In this document: piece by piece, positions 1-13,086 of the stretch
Position numbering within the stretch: the stretch's first letter is position 1
Layout: each line of letters opens with the position of its first letter
Assembly: GCF_029227915.1 (NCBI RefSeq)
Contig: NC_079881.1
Span: forward strand, 6,324,001 to 6,388,000
DNA length: 64,000 nucleotides
DNA from: Hydractinia symbiolongicarpus
Lineage: Eukaryota; Cnidaria; Hydrozoa; Anthoathecata; Hydractiniidae
Direction of reading: 5' to 3'
Notes under the pieces: generated by a model
The model's database searches: none
Seen by the model: only the letters and a program-made list of their open reading frames with translations
What the model was told of the DNA's origin: nothing
Position numbers and translations under genes: made by a program

Positions 1-679
1 CGGGGTATATTTACTACAATTATTAACACAATTAGTTGCTTTTTTAAATTTTTTTTAAAAAAAAAAATGTTATCAAGCCTTTTAACAATCCTCTCCTCAT
101 TTTTTTAAAACAGTTCTCTTTTTTATAGGCATATCGTTTATAAGCATATGCAAGCTTAATTGTCTCAAAAATTTCAAAATTTTCACTGCTTACTCTGTGT
201 TTAATGCCAAAAGTAGTTTTTACAGAAGGAAACAACACAATATCAGATCTGAATACCAGATGCTTAAACGTCTTGCAAATTAACTTAACGTTAGATTTTA
301 AATACTAAGCATACAAATTGGCATAATTTTTATATCGAGGCTAAGCCAAAATTACTTCTATGCATAAAAAAGTGTGTTTACAAGCATAAAAAATGTATTT
401 ACAATCTGATAAAATGAGCGTCTTCATACGCTCGGCTTCAATTTGATGATTAAGCCGAATAAATTTTTGCCGGTTTTATTTTTGCGAGTTATTAGTAAAT
501 TGTTTTCTTTGTCCATTGAATTTATTTTTGCAAATTAGATATCAAACATTTTGTTTTTGCAGTTGCGGTTTTTAGGAGAAACTTCCTCGAGGAATAAATA
601 TTCACGAATTGCCAAGTTTTGCAAAAAAATTTTAAGTAATGAATCCTAGCAGTGAATCCTACTTTTTATTTCTATGTAG

Positions 680-1987
680 AAACCGTTACCAGCTAAGGTG
701 ATCATCTCCAATCTACATCACAGTGTATCACAAGATGACATCCAGGTTAGCAACAGCTTCTCTTTTAAAGTCATATTTTCTTCTATTCGTTCATTCTCAA
801 GTTGGTTGGTTGTCGACATGCAATATGGGTTAACACCTCTATGGTGATTGAAGCCTAAGAATGCCATGTGTGTGACAACCGTATTAACTCAAGAGAGAAC
901 TAATAAAAGCAGATAATTTTGCATTTTTTAGGTAAAAACAAATCCAGTATAGTATAATTGGTATAGTTCTGTTTGAAATATTCATAATAATCTCTTGTGT
1001 AATATATACACACTAGTCGTTACCCTATGAAAAAAAAATACACAGAGTCGCCCGTCCTTTATATATCGTATTTCGTGTTTCCGTAACAGACAGACAGCCA
1101 AAAAGACGACGGTTGTTATTATAGAGGTGTATAACTTTATTTTCATAAACTTCGCACAAGTACTACCTACTCTGCGAAGCATGTTTAATTTTTTTCTGTA
1201 TTTACTTTTCCAGGAGCTGTTTGGTGCGATCGGCATAATTCTCGATGCGAAATTGAAAAGCGTTGGTACAGCTGAGGTTGTGTACAGCACTGCTGAAGAC
1301 GCGTTTGCTGCTTACAGTAAATACCATGGACGGAATTTAGACGGTAAGATGTAACTGCTTAAATTGGTGCATTGTGTGATAAACTCTCGTGCTCACGTCA
1401 TTTTAAATGTCTTATCCTAACTGACCCATCAACTTTTGATTTTCACTAAAAATGAGTTCTCTTTAACGAACCCGTTTTTTTGTACAATTACTCATGAACA
1501 AAATTTTAAAAATGATTGTAAATTATATTATGTACTTAGTCGTTGACCCGTAGAAAATCCACGGAGTCGTCCTTCTTTAAATTACACGCTATTTCGTGTG
1601 CCCGTTACACGACACTTTTCTTGCGGACACGGACAAAATACGGCTATTATTATAGAGGTTTTCTTTTTAGGACAACCTATGATTCTGAAAATCACAACTG
1701 CCGACGAAACTCAGCGTGCATCAACGTCATCATCGTCAACAAAAGGCTTCATGCAAGCAAGGTAGAGATAATCTATAATCTTTTGATACAACTTTGACAT
1801 TACCTTATCACATATAAGTGGAAGTTTAGTAAAAATTCTTGTACATCTAAGTGATAAAGCACATTTTTATCCTAGGAGCAGCAATCGTTCATCACAACCT
1901 CAGCAGTACTACACTCCCCCGCCTATGGCAGCAGGAGGTGGCGCAGCAAGTAACAGCAAGCCTGTTGTTTTTACTGTAAAACTGTGA
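680..1987 (+). CDS. POLDIP3: POLDIP3/SKAR-like RRM protein, last four coding exons (5' part outside window)
   Basis: Four exons join in phase: 680-745, 1214-1343, 1671-1761 and 1876-1987 (TGA at 1985). All borders are AG/GT. The first two build one RRM: an RNP2-type strand (KVIISNLHHSVSQDDIQ), then ELFGAIG and an RNP1-like GTAEVVYSTAEDAFAAY, ending LDGQPM. This order, with LDGQPM after the RRM and a C-terminus ending in a short hydrophobic/basic FTVKL, matches POLDIP3/SKAR (an exon-junction/TREX and S6K1-linked mRNA export and translation factor) better than ALYREF. The tail between is Ser/Thr-rich, then Gln/Tyr/Pro and Gly/Ala-rich. An AATAAA lies at 2237-2242. I found no earlier exon between 1 and 679, so the N-terminal half is upstream. 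Family recognition is from memory of conserved motifs; ALYREF-type is the alternative. Confidence 0.85.
1013..1128 (-). repeat. Hairpin/CTAG-ended repeat, intron copy 1
   Basis: Starts with CTAGTCGTTACC, then a CGCCCGTCCTTTATATATC block, a TTTCGTGTTTCCGT block and a final ATTATAGAGG. The same ordered blocks occur at 1536-1660 and, reverse-complemented, at 13732-13846. Read on the minus strand it ends AACGACTAG, the end seen at 13961 and 36154. The hairpin is eroded in this copy. Confidence 0.7.
1536..1660 (-). repeat. Hairpin/CTAG-ended repeat, intron copy 2, abutting a splice acceptor
   Basis: Same family and orientation as 1013-1128: TTAGTCGTTGACCCG, GTCCTTCTTTAAATTACACG, TTTCGTGTGCCCGTTAC, then GGCTATTATTATAGAGG. 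It stops about 10 bases before the exon starting at 1671, so only the short pyrimidine tract and AG lie between repeat and exon. Confidence 0.65.
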
Positions 1988-2236
1988 AGCTCTCCTCCGA
2001 AGTTGTTTGTGGAAAGCAGTTGCCTGCATGTGGAATGTTTTAAACCAGGGGTATTTTGCGAAACAATTCTTTGCAAATCTGACGTAGCCTTTTAGCATAA
2101 AATCCAAGCAACAGTGATACGTTTTTATACAACAGGCATATGGCCTTTCCATTTTGTTGACAAAAAAAGTTTAACTTCGTTTTCAATCAAGGTGAGTGCT
2201 ACGTATAACTATGCTTACTTTTGTTTTATGGACCAA

Positions 2237-2242
2237 AATAAA
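2237..2242 (+). terminator. Polyadenylation signal of the POLDIP3-like gene
   Basis: AATAAA within an AATAAATAAATAAA run, about 250 bases after the TGA at 1985-1987. It is the first such hexamer downstream on this strand. Confidence 0.5.
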
Positions 2243-2249
2243 TAAATAA

Positions 2250-4270
2250 AAGATTAAAGGAACTAATTTCTATGGTGTGATTTTTTGCAACTTTAGCGTT
2301 TTTCGTCTATTTTGAGGAATATATTGCCCGTGAAATATTTAAAATAAATTCCTGCGAATTTTATTTTTTAATAGACACGATTCGCAAAAATTTATGTTTT
2401 AAAAAACCCACAACTTTTACGGTTTTCACTAGATCGCAAACTTTTTTTCGCAAATCAAACAACCGCGCAAAAACAATATCTTCTTAGAACAGTTTGTAAT
2501 GAGTCCTGCAGCGTACTATAAAATACAAACGAAAAAAAATAGCAAAAGAGTTATCGACATGTGCTCTAACAGGCTATCTGCTCTTCAGCAACCTTTTAGG
2601 AAGGTTTTTGCCGAATACATGTGTGTTTTCTTGTTACATAGAAACCTTCATCATAGTGCGCTTAAACAACATATTTTTCTTTCCTTTATCATGTGCATAT
2701 ATTAAAAAGGCGTAACTCCAAGTTTTAGAAAACAGTTTTTTTAGTCTTTGCTAATATTGACTTTCATAATAAAAATTTGAGGTTTAAATTACGAAGAAAC
2801 ATGCTTGTATTTAAAAAAAGACTTAACACTTTCCAAGTTTTTAGTGCAAAAAGTGGGGCTCTGTAAATCTATCTAGTATAAGGTTTATCTCAAAATTGGA
2901 GTAAAGCCTACGTTCAAAAAGTCGCGCACGTATGCCAAAAAAAAACTTGTTTACGTTGTAAATCAAATGCTGGTGATATTTTACTAAAACTTGATTTACT
3001 CTGAATGCAGATTTTGGACCTATGCAATTGTTATATTGACATGACGATTAAAAAAAAAAAGAAGTTAGGAAAGGTCATAAAGGTATTTCAGTATTATCGG
3101 ATGGTACATATAGATTTATTTATTTTTCTAATACTACTGATGGAATATTGTGGTGATTTTCTGCTGTTTCAATGATAAAATGCTGTTTTGTACCTGCAAA
3201 TTTAGATTCTACATAGAAACTATGTAAGATTTAAGAAATTTTCTCACTGGACTTTGTGTTCCACTTTGAAAATAAAATAAATGTAAATATTTAAGTGTTT
3301 TGGTCCATAAAACTAAAGCTCGCATGGTTAGTTTAAATTCCATGCATTGAGAGCGGTCGAAGAAAGAAAGAAAGTTGTGGTTTATTTTGTAAATTTTAAT
3401 TTTAAAAGAATAAAACATCTATTTTGTTTTAGTCGTTTTGAAGTTCATAAAAATTATTTTTTTTACACGCGAATGAACATCCGAGTTCAAGTTTTAATAA
3501 CAATTAAACTAAGCAATATGTTAGCGCGAATATTTGTTTTTCATAATTTCTTGACCCATATGGTTATCCATGTTTACAATGGTTGCACACAGTTTTTAAT
3601 CATGAGCTGCCTGGAGGATAAGATGAATGGAGAAGTTCCTTGTAGAATAACTTGAAATACGGTTGACTTTGAATAACTCGAAAATATACTTAAAATCTTA
3701 ATATTTCCTTGGTTTAAAAAAACTCGCTCGGATGATTTTGTAAAACTTGAACCTTTGAACCTTCGTTCTCTCAGCATTTCAATATAATTCGACATTCAAG
3801 CATTTTCGTGTCGTGAATATAAACAAATAAGTTGAAGGTTAAACAATACGCTCATGGATTACTGAATACTAAGGTGGCAGTGGAATGTTGTGTACTGTTT
3901 TTATCAGACTTAAACAAAGTCAACCCTTTTGTAAGCTCTGCGACAGTTCAACCTATCGAGGGTCACTGTCAGCATATACAGAGAAGTCAGCACAATCGAG
4001 ATTAAAAACATCGACCAGTAAAGAAAACCCTTATAATTAAAGTGTACCTGTTCAATTAGATGACGCAGTCTAGTTATTATAGATAGCTATGTAGCTATAT
4101 TTAAAGTTAATATCACGCATCATGATCTTCTAAAAATTTGTTTTTTTTGGGAAGTTATTAACCACCTGTGTTAATGGAAAATTGATTCTAAAAATTGGTC
4201 TAAGATCGTGCTTAACATGCACTTTACTTAGTTTTAAATGATCTTATAATTTAAATGATGTTATAAGACT
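2250..4270. other. Intergenic, no gene recognised
   Basis: AT-rich DNA with short poly-A and poly-T runs. Small open frames on both strands lack recognisable motifs and splice context. Confidence 0.5.
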
Positions 4271-4278
4271 CATATATA

Positions 4279-4362
4279 CATCTGTCTGTCACGCAAAATG
4301 GTACCCCAAGTAACAATGCGGTATAAGATGGGCAGGCGAACCTGTTTGATTTTTCCGACTAG
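4279..4362 (+). repeat. Degenerate hairpin/CTAG-ended repeat
   Basis: Contains CTGTCTGTCACGCAAAATGG and GGGCAGGCGAACC, then a decayed stem and CCGACTAG followed by T. The same order occurs at 13860-13961 and 36063-36154. The left arm of the hairpin is lost (CCTGTTTGATTTTTCC). Confidence 0.6.
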
Positions 4363-5787
4363 TTTATTTATTAACTGTTGAAAATGCAAAAATGAACAAG
4401 CATCGAGAGACATACTGTAACATAGTGAAGAAAGCGTTCGCGGTCGTTTCGTCTAAACATCATGCTTGTTACCTATTTATTGGAATTTAAATAGAATTAA
4501 GTTTCGCATGGAATAAATTTATCCGATTTTGGTCGAATCCGCGAAATAGGAAATTTATCCATCTTTTAGAACACATATTGTCCGAAAAAATATATTTTGT
4601 CGTGGTTAGAAGGTGTTATAGATGTACAGAACTATTTTTTGCAGTTTAATTTTGAGCGATTTTGGAAGATCTTATTTGGCAGATCGAAAAATAATATTTA
4701 TAATATAATGAAAATAATATTTGCAACAGGTTATACTAGAGGAAGATTATTACCACAATTTTTACTGGATCCCGAATTAAACCAAATGCTAAGTTCCTCC
4801 AAGGTTAAGCACAATCAAAATGTGACTTAAAATATAAACACAGTTCCATTTGTCCGAAGTTTCCTAAGCCTAGAAAAAATCCTTTTAAGTGAACATCAAT
4901 TTTCAAACAAACATTTCAAACAAGTTGAGTGAACATTCACCTTCAAACAAAATGGATGTAGCGCACAATTGACACGTGGGCAAGAAAAGTTTAAATTTCA
5001 ACTAAAAAATATGCTACAGCTGTTTCGCCATTTTAATACGAACAGCTTTCTCCTGCTTCTCTCAGACTTCGCTGCCTTTCCAAAATGTTTCGTTTCAGAT
5101 CTAAGTTATGTAATGTTCTATTAAAAGCATTGAGTGGAAGAAAGGCGCCGAATTGAAATATGAGCGGCTTGTAAACTTTCAGATAGTTAACATGGGTGAT
5201 TATGCAACAGGGGTGCTTAAAAGATGGCGACCGTGTAGCAACTGAACTCATTTCAACTTTGATATTTTACTTACTTTGAATCGAATATTTTCTTAGAAAA
5301 AATGTTCCTTTCTAGCGAAAGTTGCAAAAAATGCATGTTTTGACGAAAAATTAATTAGCTGTGGAATACACAGCTTCTAGTTTCGGCTGAAAGCTCGAAC
5401 AAAATCTTGATCTTCTGGGATTTAAGTGAAGTTACGCGTGTCTCCGAGGCGGTTAGTAAAGTTAAAAAAATCACGTGAAATATCACGTTATCTTCGGGTA
5501 AAAACTGCATAATCACGCGAAAACTCACATGGTACCTGCTACTTTTCCCCAATCAAATGATTTTGCCATAAAACCGGCCAATCAGCGTCCATGTGCTCGA
5601 ATACTCCTCCTCAATCCTCAAATGCTGTACCACGATGCCGCGCAGTACTGGTTGCAAACTGGTTGGAAGTAGTAAAGTAAAACTTTGATTGTAAAAAGGT
5701 ATATAATAAATTTATTTTATTTCATTTTACTGACAATTGACTGTACACTTGTCCTTCCAACATTATTCAACTTTTCCAGCGTTCTTT
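4363..5787. other. Upstream flank of the Helitron-type gene
   Basis: No gene recognised. The 5' end of the autonomous element should lie here, but I could not identify it. A pyrimidine stretch ending CTTTTCCAG at 5771-5779 could be a splice acceptor just before the first ATG at 5788, so a 5' exon is possible. Confidence 0.35.
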
Positions 5788-8700
5788 ATGTTAGAAATGT
5801 CAGAATGTGGTACAAGCGTTGAAGTAGATTCTGGCCTAACTTACACAATTATTAAATGTACGAAGGGTTCATTTCATCAGGGTCACGAAAAATTTAGCTA
5901 TACAAGAGGAATCCAATGTACCTGCATATCATTATATGCATCTCTCTTTTCATTTTTTAAGCATGTCTCGCGATGGACAAAAAATGACATCAATTGTGTT
6001 CTTGAAAAGGGTGATAATTTGTACAAACTGCAAAATACAACTCAATTTTTAACATGCACTGAACTACCTAGAACTGTTTCACTTGAAGGTGTAAATATGG
6101 ATGTAAATTTTGACCATAACTGTTTTGGTTTTTTTGTGACTTCAAGTGCTACTTCTATTAATGAGTTGATTTCTAATTTAAGGTCAAATTTAAACAATAA
6201 AACAAGAATTATATTTATTATCAATGGTGTTGCAGTGTCAATTTTAAAATGCAATCGTCATTATTACATTATTGATTCTCATTCAAGAGATGCTAATGGT
6301 AGACCATGCCCAGATGGTACTGCTGTTGTGTTAAAGTTTATTAATTTGTTTGAAGTCGCAAAATATATATCAAAGGTATACCATAATAATTCCATAAACC
6401 CTACACAATATGATATTCAGTTTATCTCGATTTCTGTAGAGAATGTGACAGAAGCTGATAAAGCTGTTATACTTGAAGGCCATAAAGCCCCTTTTTTAAA
6501 AGTTGTTTCTAGTCCAAAGAAAAAGTTTGACAACAAATCTAACTCAGCTACAAATTGTAAAAATTTATCATTTTTATTAGACACTGTTGACACTAGCATT
6601 AAGGGTTTTCGGCAACAAATATTTGAAGGACCAAGTTATGTATGTGTTATATGTGGGCGATGTTTGTATAAAAAATCTGTTGTAGTGTTTGATCCTTTAA
6701 AATGCAGTGAAATAGGTAACAAAATATATAAGAATATTCAAATAGAAAATGGCTTATTGTATATTTGTAATACATGTAAACAAAAGGTGAAAAACGGTAA
6801 AGTTCCTTGTCAAGCGATGGCTAATAAATTATATGTCAATGATATTCCGAATGAACTTAAATGCTTAAATAAGTTAGAGGCAGTGCTTATATCGAAGAGA
6901 ATTTTATTCAAGAAAATTGCAATAATGTCAAAGGGTCAAATGCCAAAAGTTAAAGGTGCTATTTGTAATATTCCTGTTGACGTTGACAACACCTGCAATT
7001 CACTTCCTTGGAATATTGATTCTTCTGGTATACTCTTAGTTAAATTGAAAAAAAAATTGCAATTTAATGGCCATGTCTATTATGAGCCTGTTTCGCCTGC
7101 GAAAGTTGGAGAGGCTTTAACTTATTTGAAATTAAACAACAAATTGTATAGTGATGTACATATCAATGTAGCAAACATTTTTGAAGAATTGCTTAATTTA
7201 CATGTTGATGAAGAAATATGCATTGAATTAGATAGTAGTACTGTCAATGATAATTTAGAGACTGATTCTAATCCGTTGGATTCTTTTCGCCAACAAGCAG
7301 GGGAAATGTGTATTATTCCAGAACATCTTACAACTGAAATATTTGAGATTGCACCTGGTGAAGGACAAGTGCCAACAAGTATTTTAAATGATCAATATTG
7401 TGAAGAGCTTTCCTTCCCTATTCTTTTTAGTTTGGGTGAGTTCGGATATAAAGTAGAAAGAGATGTAAAACTTTCACCAGTAAAGTATTTTAACCAGAGG
7501 TTATTACACTATAAGCAAACATTTGCATCTTCATCAGATTACATTTTCTTTGTTCAATTCGTTTTGCAACAACTAAGTTTTAACAATCAGATTTCCATTG
7601 CAATGCGCAAGAGTTCTGCCAATGTAACGGCAGGTATGTTACAACAAGGATATTCTGAAACTATACAATCACTAGTTTCAACAAACAAAGCTTTTGTTTT
7701 CATGAATCAGATAAAAGGTACACCTGCCTATTGGAAAAGATTTCAACTTGAAGTCTTGGCCATGATTCGACAACTTGGTTGTCCCACATTTTTTCTCACT
7801 TTGTCTTGTGCCGATTTACAATGGGACGAGCTTGTCAGCATCATTTCTAAACTTGATATGAATCCCCTTTCTGAGGAAGCTATAAGCAACTTGACTTACT
7901 TTGAAAGATGCGAAATACTTAACAAAAACCCTGTATTAGTTGCAAGGCATCTTCAATATAGAGTTGAACTACTTTTTCGAAATGTACTATTGAGAACAAA
8001 TCTGTTAGGGGAAATTTTATATTATGCTATACGTGTGGAATTTCAATTTCGTGGAACTCAACATACTCATTCCTTCATTTGGGTTAAAGATGCGCCTACA
8101 CTGACAGAGAGCAATATTTCTAACTACATTAATTTTTTAGACTTTACAACCCATGCTTACCTACCACGAGAAAAGAATGAGTTATACAATTTAGTGAAAA
8201 AATACCAGACTCACAAACATTCAAAATCTTGTCGCAAATACAAAAACACACCATGTAGGTATAATTTTGGCAGGTTTTTTACTCAAAGGACTATTGTAGC
8301 ATGTCCAACTTCAAGTAAAAAAACAACTGAGGAACAATTTAATGATTTGACAGAGCGAAATAATATATTAAGCAGGGTAAAGACGTATATAAATGAGTAT
8401 TTAGATCCCAGCAAGCAAGGTTACAAGGGTGATTCCATAAGTATAAGTGACATCCTTAATGAAATAAATATAGTAGAAAAAGATTACTATCACGCTTTGT
8501 TCAACAGATTATGAAATACACTTAAAGCGTCCTCCAGATTCTTGCTTCATTAACAACTATAACCCTTATATTTTAAAAGCTTGGCAGGCTAATATGGACA
8601 TACAACCAGTGTTCAATTACTATAAAGCGGTATCATATATGTGTTCATACTTTTCGAAATCAGAGTCTGAATCATCTCAGGTTTTTATTCAAGCAAGTAA

Positions 8701-11700
8701 GGAGATACAATCAATGAAACTGCGTACCAGGGAAGCTATGTACAAATTGGCATCTGCTTATGCCACATCAAGACAAATGTCCTTGCAAGAGGCTGTAGTG
8801 TTTAGTTTACCAGAACTTTGGTTACGAAAATGCTTTCCAAGAACAATTTTTGTTAATACTAATATTCCAACAGAACGAATCAGATTATGCAAACCAAAGG
8901 CATTGTTAAATGAACTTGATTCAGAAAGCACTGATATATATGCAAAAAATATGATCGATCGTTACATGGATAGACCTGATAGTAACTTTTGTTCAGGACG
9001 TTATGCATCTGTTAATGATATGTGTCTTGCTATGTTTTTATCTCATTATTGTGTCAAAAATGATAAAATTGATAATGAGTTTTTATGTGATTTTCAACCT
9101 GTTATACTTACAGCAGATATTTCAGAGAATTCTCAAGCTGGCTGTAATTTTCCCAGTATTATACCATTAATGTCATGCAAGGAAAAGTTAGTTTGCAGGA
9201 AAGTTAGACAAATTTTGCGTTATTCAATCCCAAACAATGATTTGTTCCCCGAAAGGCATGCTCATTATCTGTTGTTCTTGTTTCTCCCCTTTCGTTCAGA
9301 AACAGAATTGCTTATTAATAATAGTTACTGTGAAAAACTGTTACAACATGGAGTCTTGGATGTTGTGAATGTAAATAGAAGTATTTTTGAACCTTTTTCT
9401 GATGATGTAAATGCTGCATATATGAGGATGAGTGCATCTAATAATGTAATGATTGAAGATACAATTGTAACTGAACAAACTGATCAGTTGAATTTAGAGG
9501 AAGTCTATCAACAGCCAGTTTTGTTTAATTCAGTTTCTAATCTATCAGTTCTAATAATTTAATAAGTGATGATACCTTAAGGCAGAATATACGGTCATTA
9601 AATCAACAACAGCGCTTATTTTTTGATTTTTTGTATGAATGGGCAAATAACAAAGTAAAGCAGCAAAATTGTAATTCTTTCAGAAGGGTAGAACCTCTTC
9701 AAGTTTTCGTTACTGGTGGTGCAGGTGTAGGAAAATCTTACCTAATAAATACTATTTATCAATCTTTATCAAAGCTGTTTAACTTATATTCAGGTACACC
9801 TGAAAAATGCAAGGTATTAAAAGTAGCACCTACAGGTGTTGCAGCTATTAACATAGATGGAACCACCATTAACTCTGCTTTTGGAATTCCTAAATCAAAA
9901 TCTTTGAATTTACACAATTTGAGTGACAACCTTCGTTGCAAATTTAGAGACAAATATTCGCATCTTAATGTTGTTATAATTGATGAAATCTCCATGGTTT
10001 CAAATGTTAAATTATATCATATACACAAAAGACTGTGCGAGATATTCCAGATGAGTCTTAATAACCCATTTGCGAATAAGACCATATTGGCTGTAGGTGA
10101 TCTATACCAACTTCCTCCGGTTCAAGAGGCTAAGATATTCACTCCATTTAAACATGACTTTCTTAATATTTGTCATCCATGGAAATCATTTAAACTGTAT
10201 GAGCTATCTGAAATTATGAGACAGCAAGGAGATGATAGTTTCATAAAACTTCTAAATAATGTACGCATTGGAGAAGTAGGTGACAAAGATTTGTTACTTC
10301 TTAATTCACGAATTGCAAAAAACATACCAGTTGACTCGATATATTTATTTGCAGAAAATAGTTTAAAAGACCAACTGAATTTGTCAAAACTTAGTAAATT
10401 AGAAGGTGAAAACATTGTCATTAATTCCCTTGACAAATTTCCTGAAAATGTATCAATATCAAAAATCAATCAAGCTTTGGACAGAAATGTAAGTCAGACA
10501 AATGGACTATGTAAGTCATTAATTATAAAGAGAAATGCTTTGATAATGCTAACTAATAATATTGATATCGATGATCGACTTATCAATGGTCAAATTGGTC
10601 TTGTTCGTGATATACAATATAACAATGATGGAACCATCCAAACTACTTTTGTCAAATTTAATGACCATCAAGCTGGAATACTAAAAATGCGATCTAACCA
10701 GTATGCATTTGAAACTCATACAGTCCCAATTAAAAGAATACAAGCCAGTATCCCAGTTTCAATGTCATCAGTGTCCAGCCCTGCAATTTCTAGAACACAA
10801 TTTCCTATCATGTTAGCATGGGGTTGTACTGTACATAAAGTGCAAGGTTTAACTTTACCTAATGTAGTGGTTTCATTCAAGTTATTAAAACAAAAAACTT
10901 TTAACTTCGGTCAGATCTATGTAGCTTTGAGCAGAGTAAAAAAATTGGCCCATATTCACATTGAGGGTATACCAACATTAGAAGCATGCAGAGCTGATCC
11001 TAAGGTTTCAGAAGAATACACCAGACTAAAAACTGAATCTGCTTTGTCAATTGACAAAATACAACCTCTTGCAGACACCTTTCAATTTGCATTGCTAAAC
11101 ATTAGGTCACTGTCCAAACATGCTCTTGACTTAAGTCACGACATTCGACTAACTAATGCAGATGTTGTATGCCTAACTGAGACACAGTTGTTAGATAATT
11201 CACTTCATCCAACCTTGCAAGAGCATTTTTTAGAGCATGACTTATTTTTGCATAACAATACAGATCGATTTAAAAGCTTAGCTTTTCTTAAAAAACAATA
11301 TCTTCAATGTAATATTTTGCGATTGCAAAGTGCTCTATATCTCGAGTTTTTTTCAACCAGTGACCATTTTATCTCACTAATTTTGTTTTATAAAGGTAAC
11401 AATTGCCACCCACAGCGTTTTGCAGATTATGTTTCAAATCTTGTAGAACTTCATAAACCAGATTTTGTGTTAGGAGATTTTAATTCAAATGCACTCTGTG
11501 ACATACTTCCACCTGTTCTTACTAGGATGAATGAATTAAATTACAAACTTTTGGTCACCGAGCCAACGCATATACTTGGTGGTCTTATAGATCATGTATA
11601 TGTAAATAATGAATTTCACAATATTGAAAATTTGTCTGTTGCTATTATACCTGTATATTACTCAGATCATTGTGCAATTTCTGTGCAAATCAAACATTGG

Positions 11701-11703
11701 TAG
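5788..11703 (+). pseudogene. Helentron protease-Rep-PIF1 helicase-endonuclease polyprotein, broken by two frameshifts
   Basis: First ATG is at 5788, with another at 5797. Segments: frame 1 to 8514, frame 2 from about 8510 to 9562, frame 1 from about 9541 to 11703. N-terminus: papain/herpes-tegument-like (C76/OTU-type) protease with candidate Cys in RGIQCTCISLYA (codon at 5917) and His in IIDSHSRD (codon at 6280). Next come a CxxC-rich DUF6570-like region and the Helitron-like N domain. Rep HUH motif is QHTHSFIW near 8056-8085; the tyrosine motif is SYMCSYFSK near 8632-8661. Helicase: Walker A GGAGVGKS (9715-), IIDEIS, GDLYQLPP, and VHKVQG plus VALSRV. C-terminus: EEP endonuclease with LNIRSLSK, LTETQ, LGDFNSN and YSDHCAI. 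The first break is one extra T near 8510: the following frame continues a conserved YEIHLKRPPDSCF block. The second lies between 9541 and 9560. Role: nicking, unwinding and strand transfer for rolling-circle transposition. All catalytic motifs remain readable. Confidence 0.88.
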
Positions 11704-11816
11704 CTTGATACAATATGTCTAATATCTTTTTCTTTAAATTTATTGTATTTATTCCAAAATCAGGGACTTCATTTACATTATATTTATATATTTATGTCTA
11801 TTTTATTTATTTATAG

Positions 11817-13086
11817 ATGTCGTCAGAACAGAAAACACCAAAAAAACGTCTTGGTAAGATATCTTTCTTTACCATTTTAAAGGATCCGTTTAAGCATTTG
11901 TAAAGTGTTAAGAAAACAAACTACATAATTTAGGTCATAAACTTTAATCTTATATAAAAATATAAATGTCAGTGTCAGTATTCTTATATTTGGCAGGAAT
12001 TTATAGATGGAATTTATAGATTTTGTTTTTTCAGATAATTCTATTGTTGGGTATGTTACGAATGTATCACCAATTAAAACTGCTAAAAACAATCCAAAGA
12101 GGAAATACTTTGATTTCCTTCTAAACACAGAGGACAAAATGGAACGAACAGTTTGTTTTTCCCCTGAAAAACATAAACTGGTATCAGAAGTTCACAAAGA
12201 TCTCACTGGATGTGAAATAAAAAAATACAAAAGGAGCGACACTAATGACATCATTATAACAGATTTTCCATCTGTGAAAAAGCTTGCTCCATCTTTTGAA
12301 CTGCAGACCCCTGAAGTTGTTCTCAAAACTATTCCAGCAATTCTTAATGAATCGATGCTGTATGAAATCGTAAACACAAAAGCATATCTATATGAACTGA
12401 GTGAAACTAAGGCGCTGACAGACAAGAATGGAAAAAATATGTCATATCGCAATGCCATTCTTATTGACGAAACAAGCGAAAAACTGCCAATCACGTTTTA
12501 TAATGAACAATGTGGGCAAGTGAAAAACAAGGAAACATATATTTTAACAGAACTAAGGGTATCAAAATATATGAACAATCGGTTCTTGAAAGCCACCCCA
12601 TTCACCAAACTAAGAACTGTGGATCCATTAGAAATAAACGACGAAGCAGTAACAGTAACAGATTGTACTTCACATTTCACCATAACTAGTGTAGATTTAA
12701 AAAGTTTTTCAGAAAAATTCCAGTGTCCTTCATGCAAATCCAATGACCTTGAAGTTGAGAAGGACTATACCATATGCAATAATTGTTGCACCATGACAGA
12801 TGCCTCGCAGTGTCGAAAGCACTCCAACATTGGTTTTACTGCAGAAGGCGATACTGGCAAACTTGTCTTAGATTGTTCACCTAGCTTGTTGGAGAAGTGT
12901 TTTGGCATTCCGTGTTGCAAAAAGATTCCACTAGCCAAAAAAATGATCAAGGCAAATGTTATAGTTAAGTTTGATCAGCGGGATAACTCGATAATTGAGA
13001 TAAGGCTAAAAGAGGATAACTCCATTAAGATGTGCCTAAAAGAAAAAGAGCAAGACAATGTGACATCACAAAATTTTATTAGTTGA
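11817..13086 (+). CDS. Helentron-encoded RPA-like single-strand DNA-binding protein, two exons
   Basis: I model exon 1 as 11817-11853 (MSSEQKTPKKRL plus one base) and exon 2 as 12035-13086. The donor is G|GTAAGA and the acceptor GTTTTTTCAG; the joined frame reads RLDNSIVGYVTNVSP. A longer unspliced start at 12007 exists but would add unrelated residues. About 362 aa. An N-terminal OB-fold-like segment (GYVTNVSPIK...KRKYFDFLL) is followed by a second OB-like region and a zinc ribbon, CPSC near 12724 and CNNC near 12777. RPA70-like proteins of this layout are typical Helitron-2 partners and probably coat displaced single strands. The frame is open, unlike the neighbouring transposase gene. It lies 114 bases after the endonuclease stop. 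Confidence 0.8.

Noticed and set aside
1-679. Further upstream exons of the POLDIP3-like gene
   Set aside because: No open segment with both splice borders and plausible composition was found before 680.
12007-12034. Unspliced start of the RPA-like gene
   Set aside because: An in-phase intron from 11854 to 12034 with strong splice sites gives a better N-terminus. The ATG at 12007 lies inside it.
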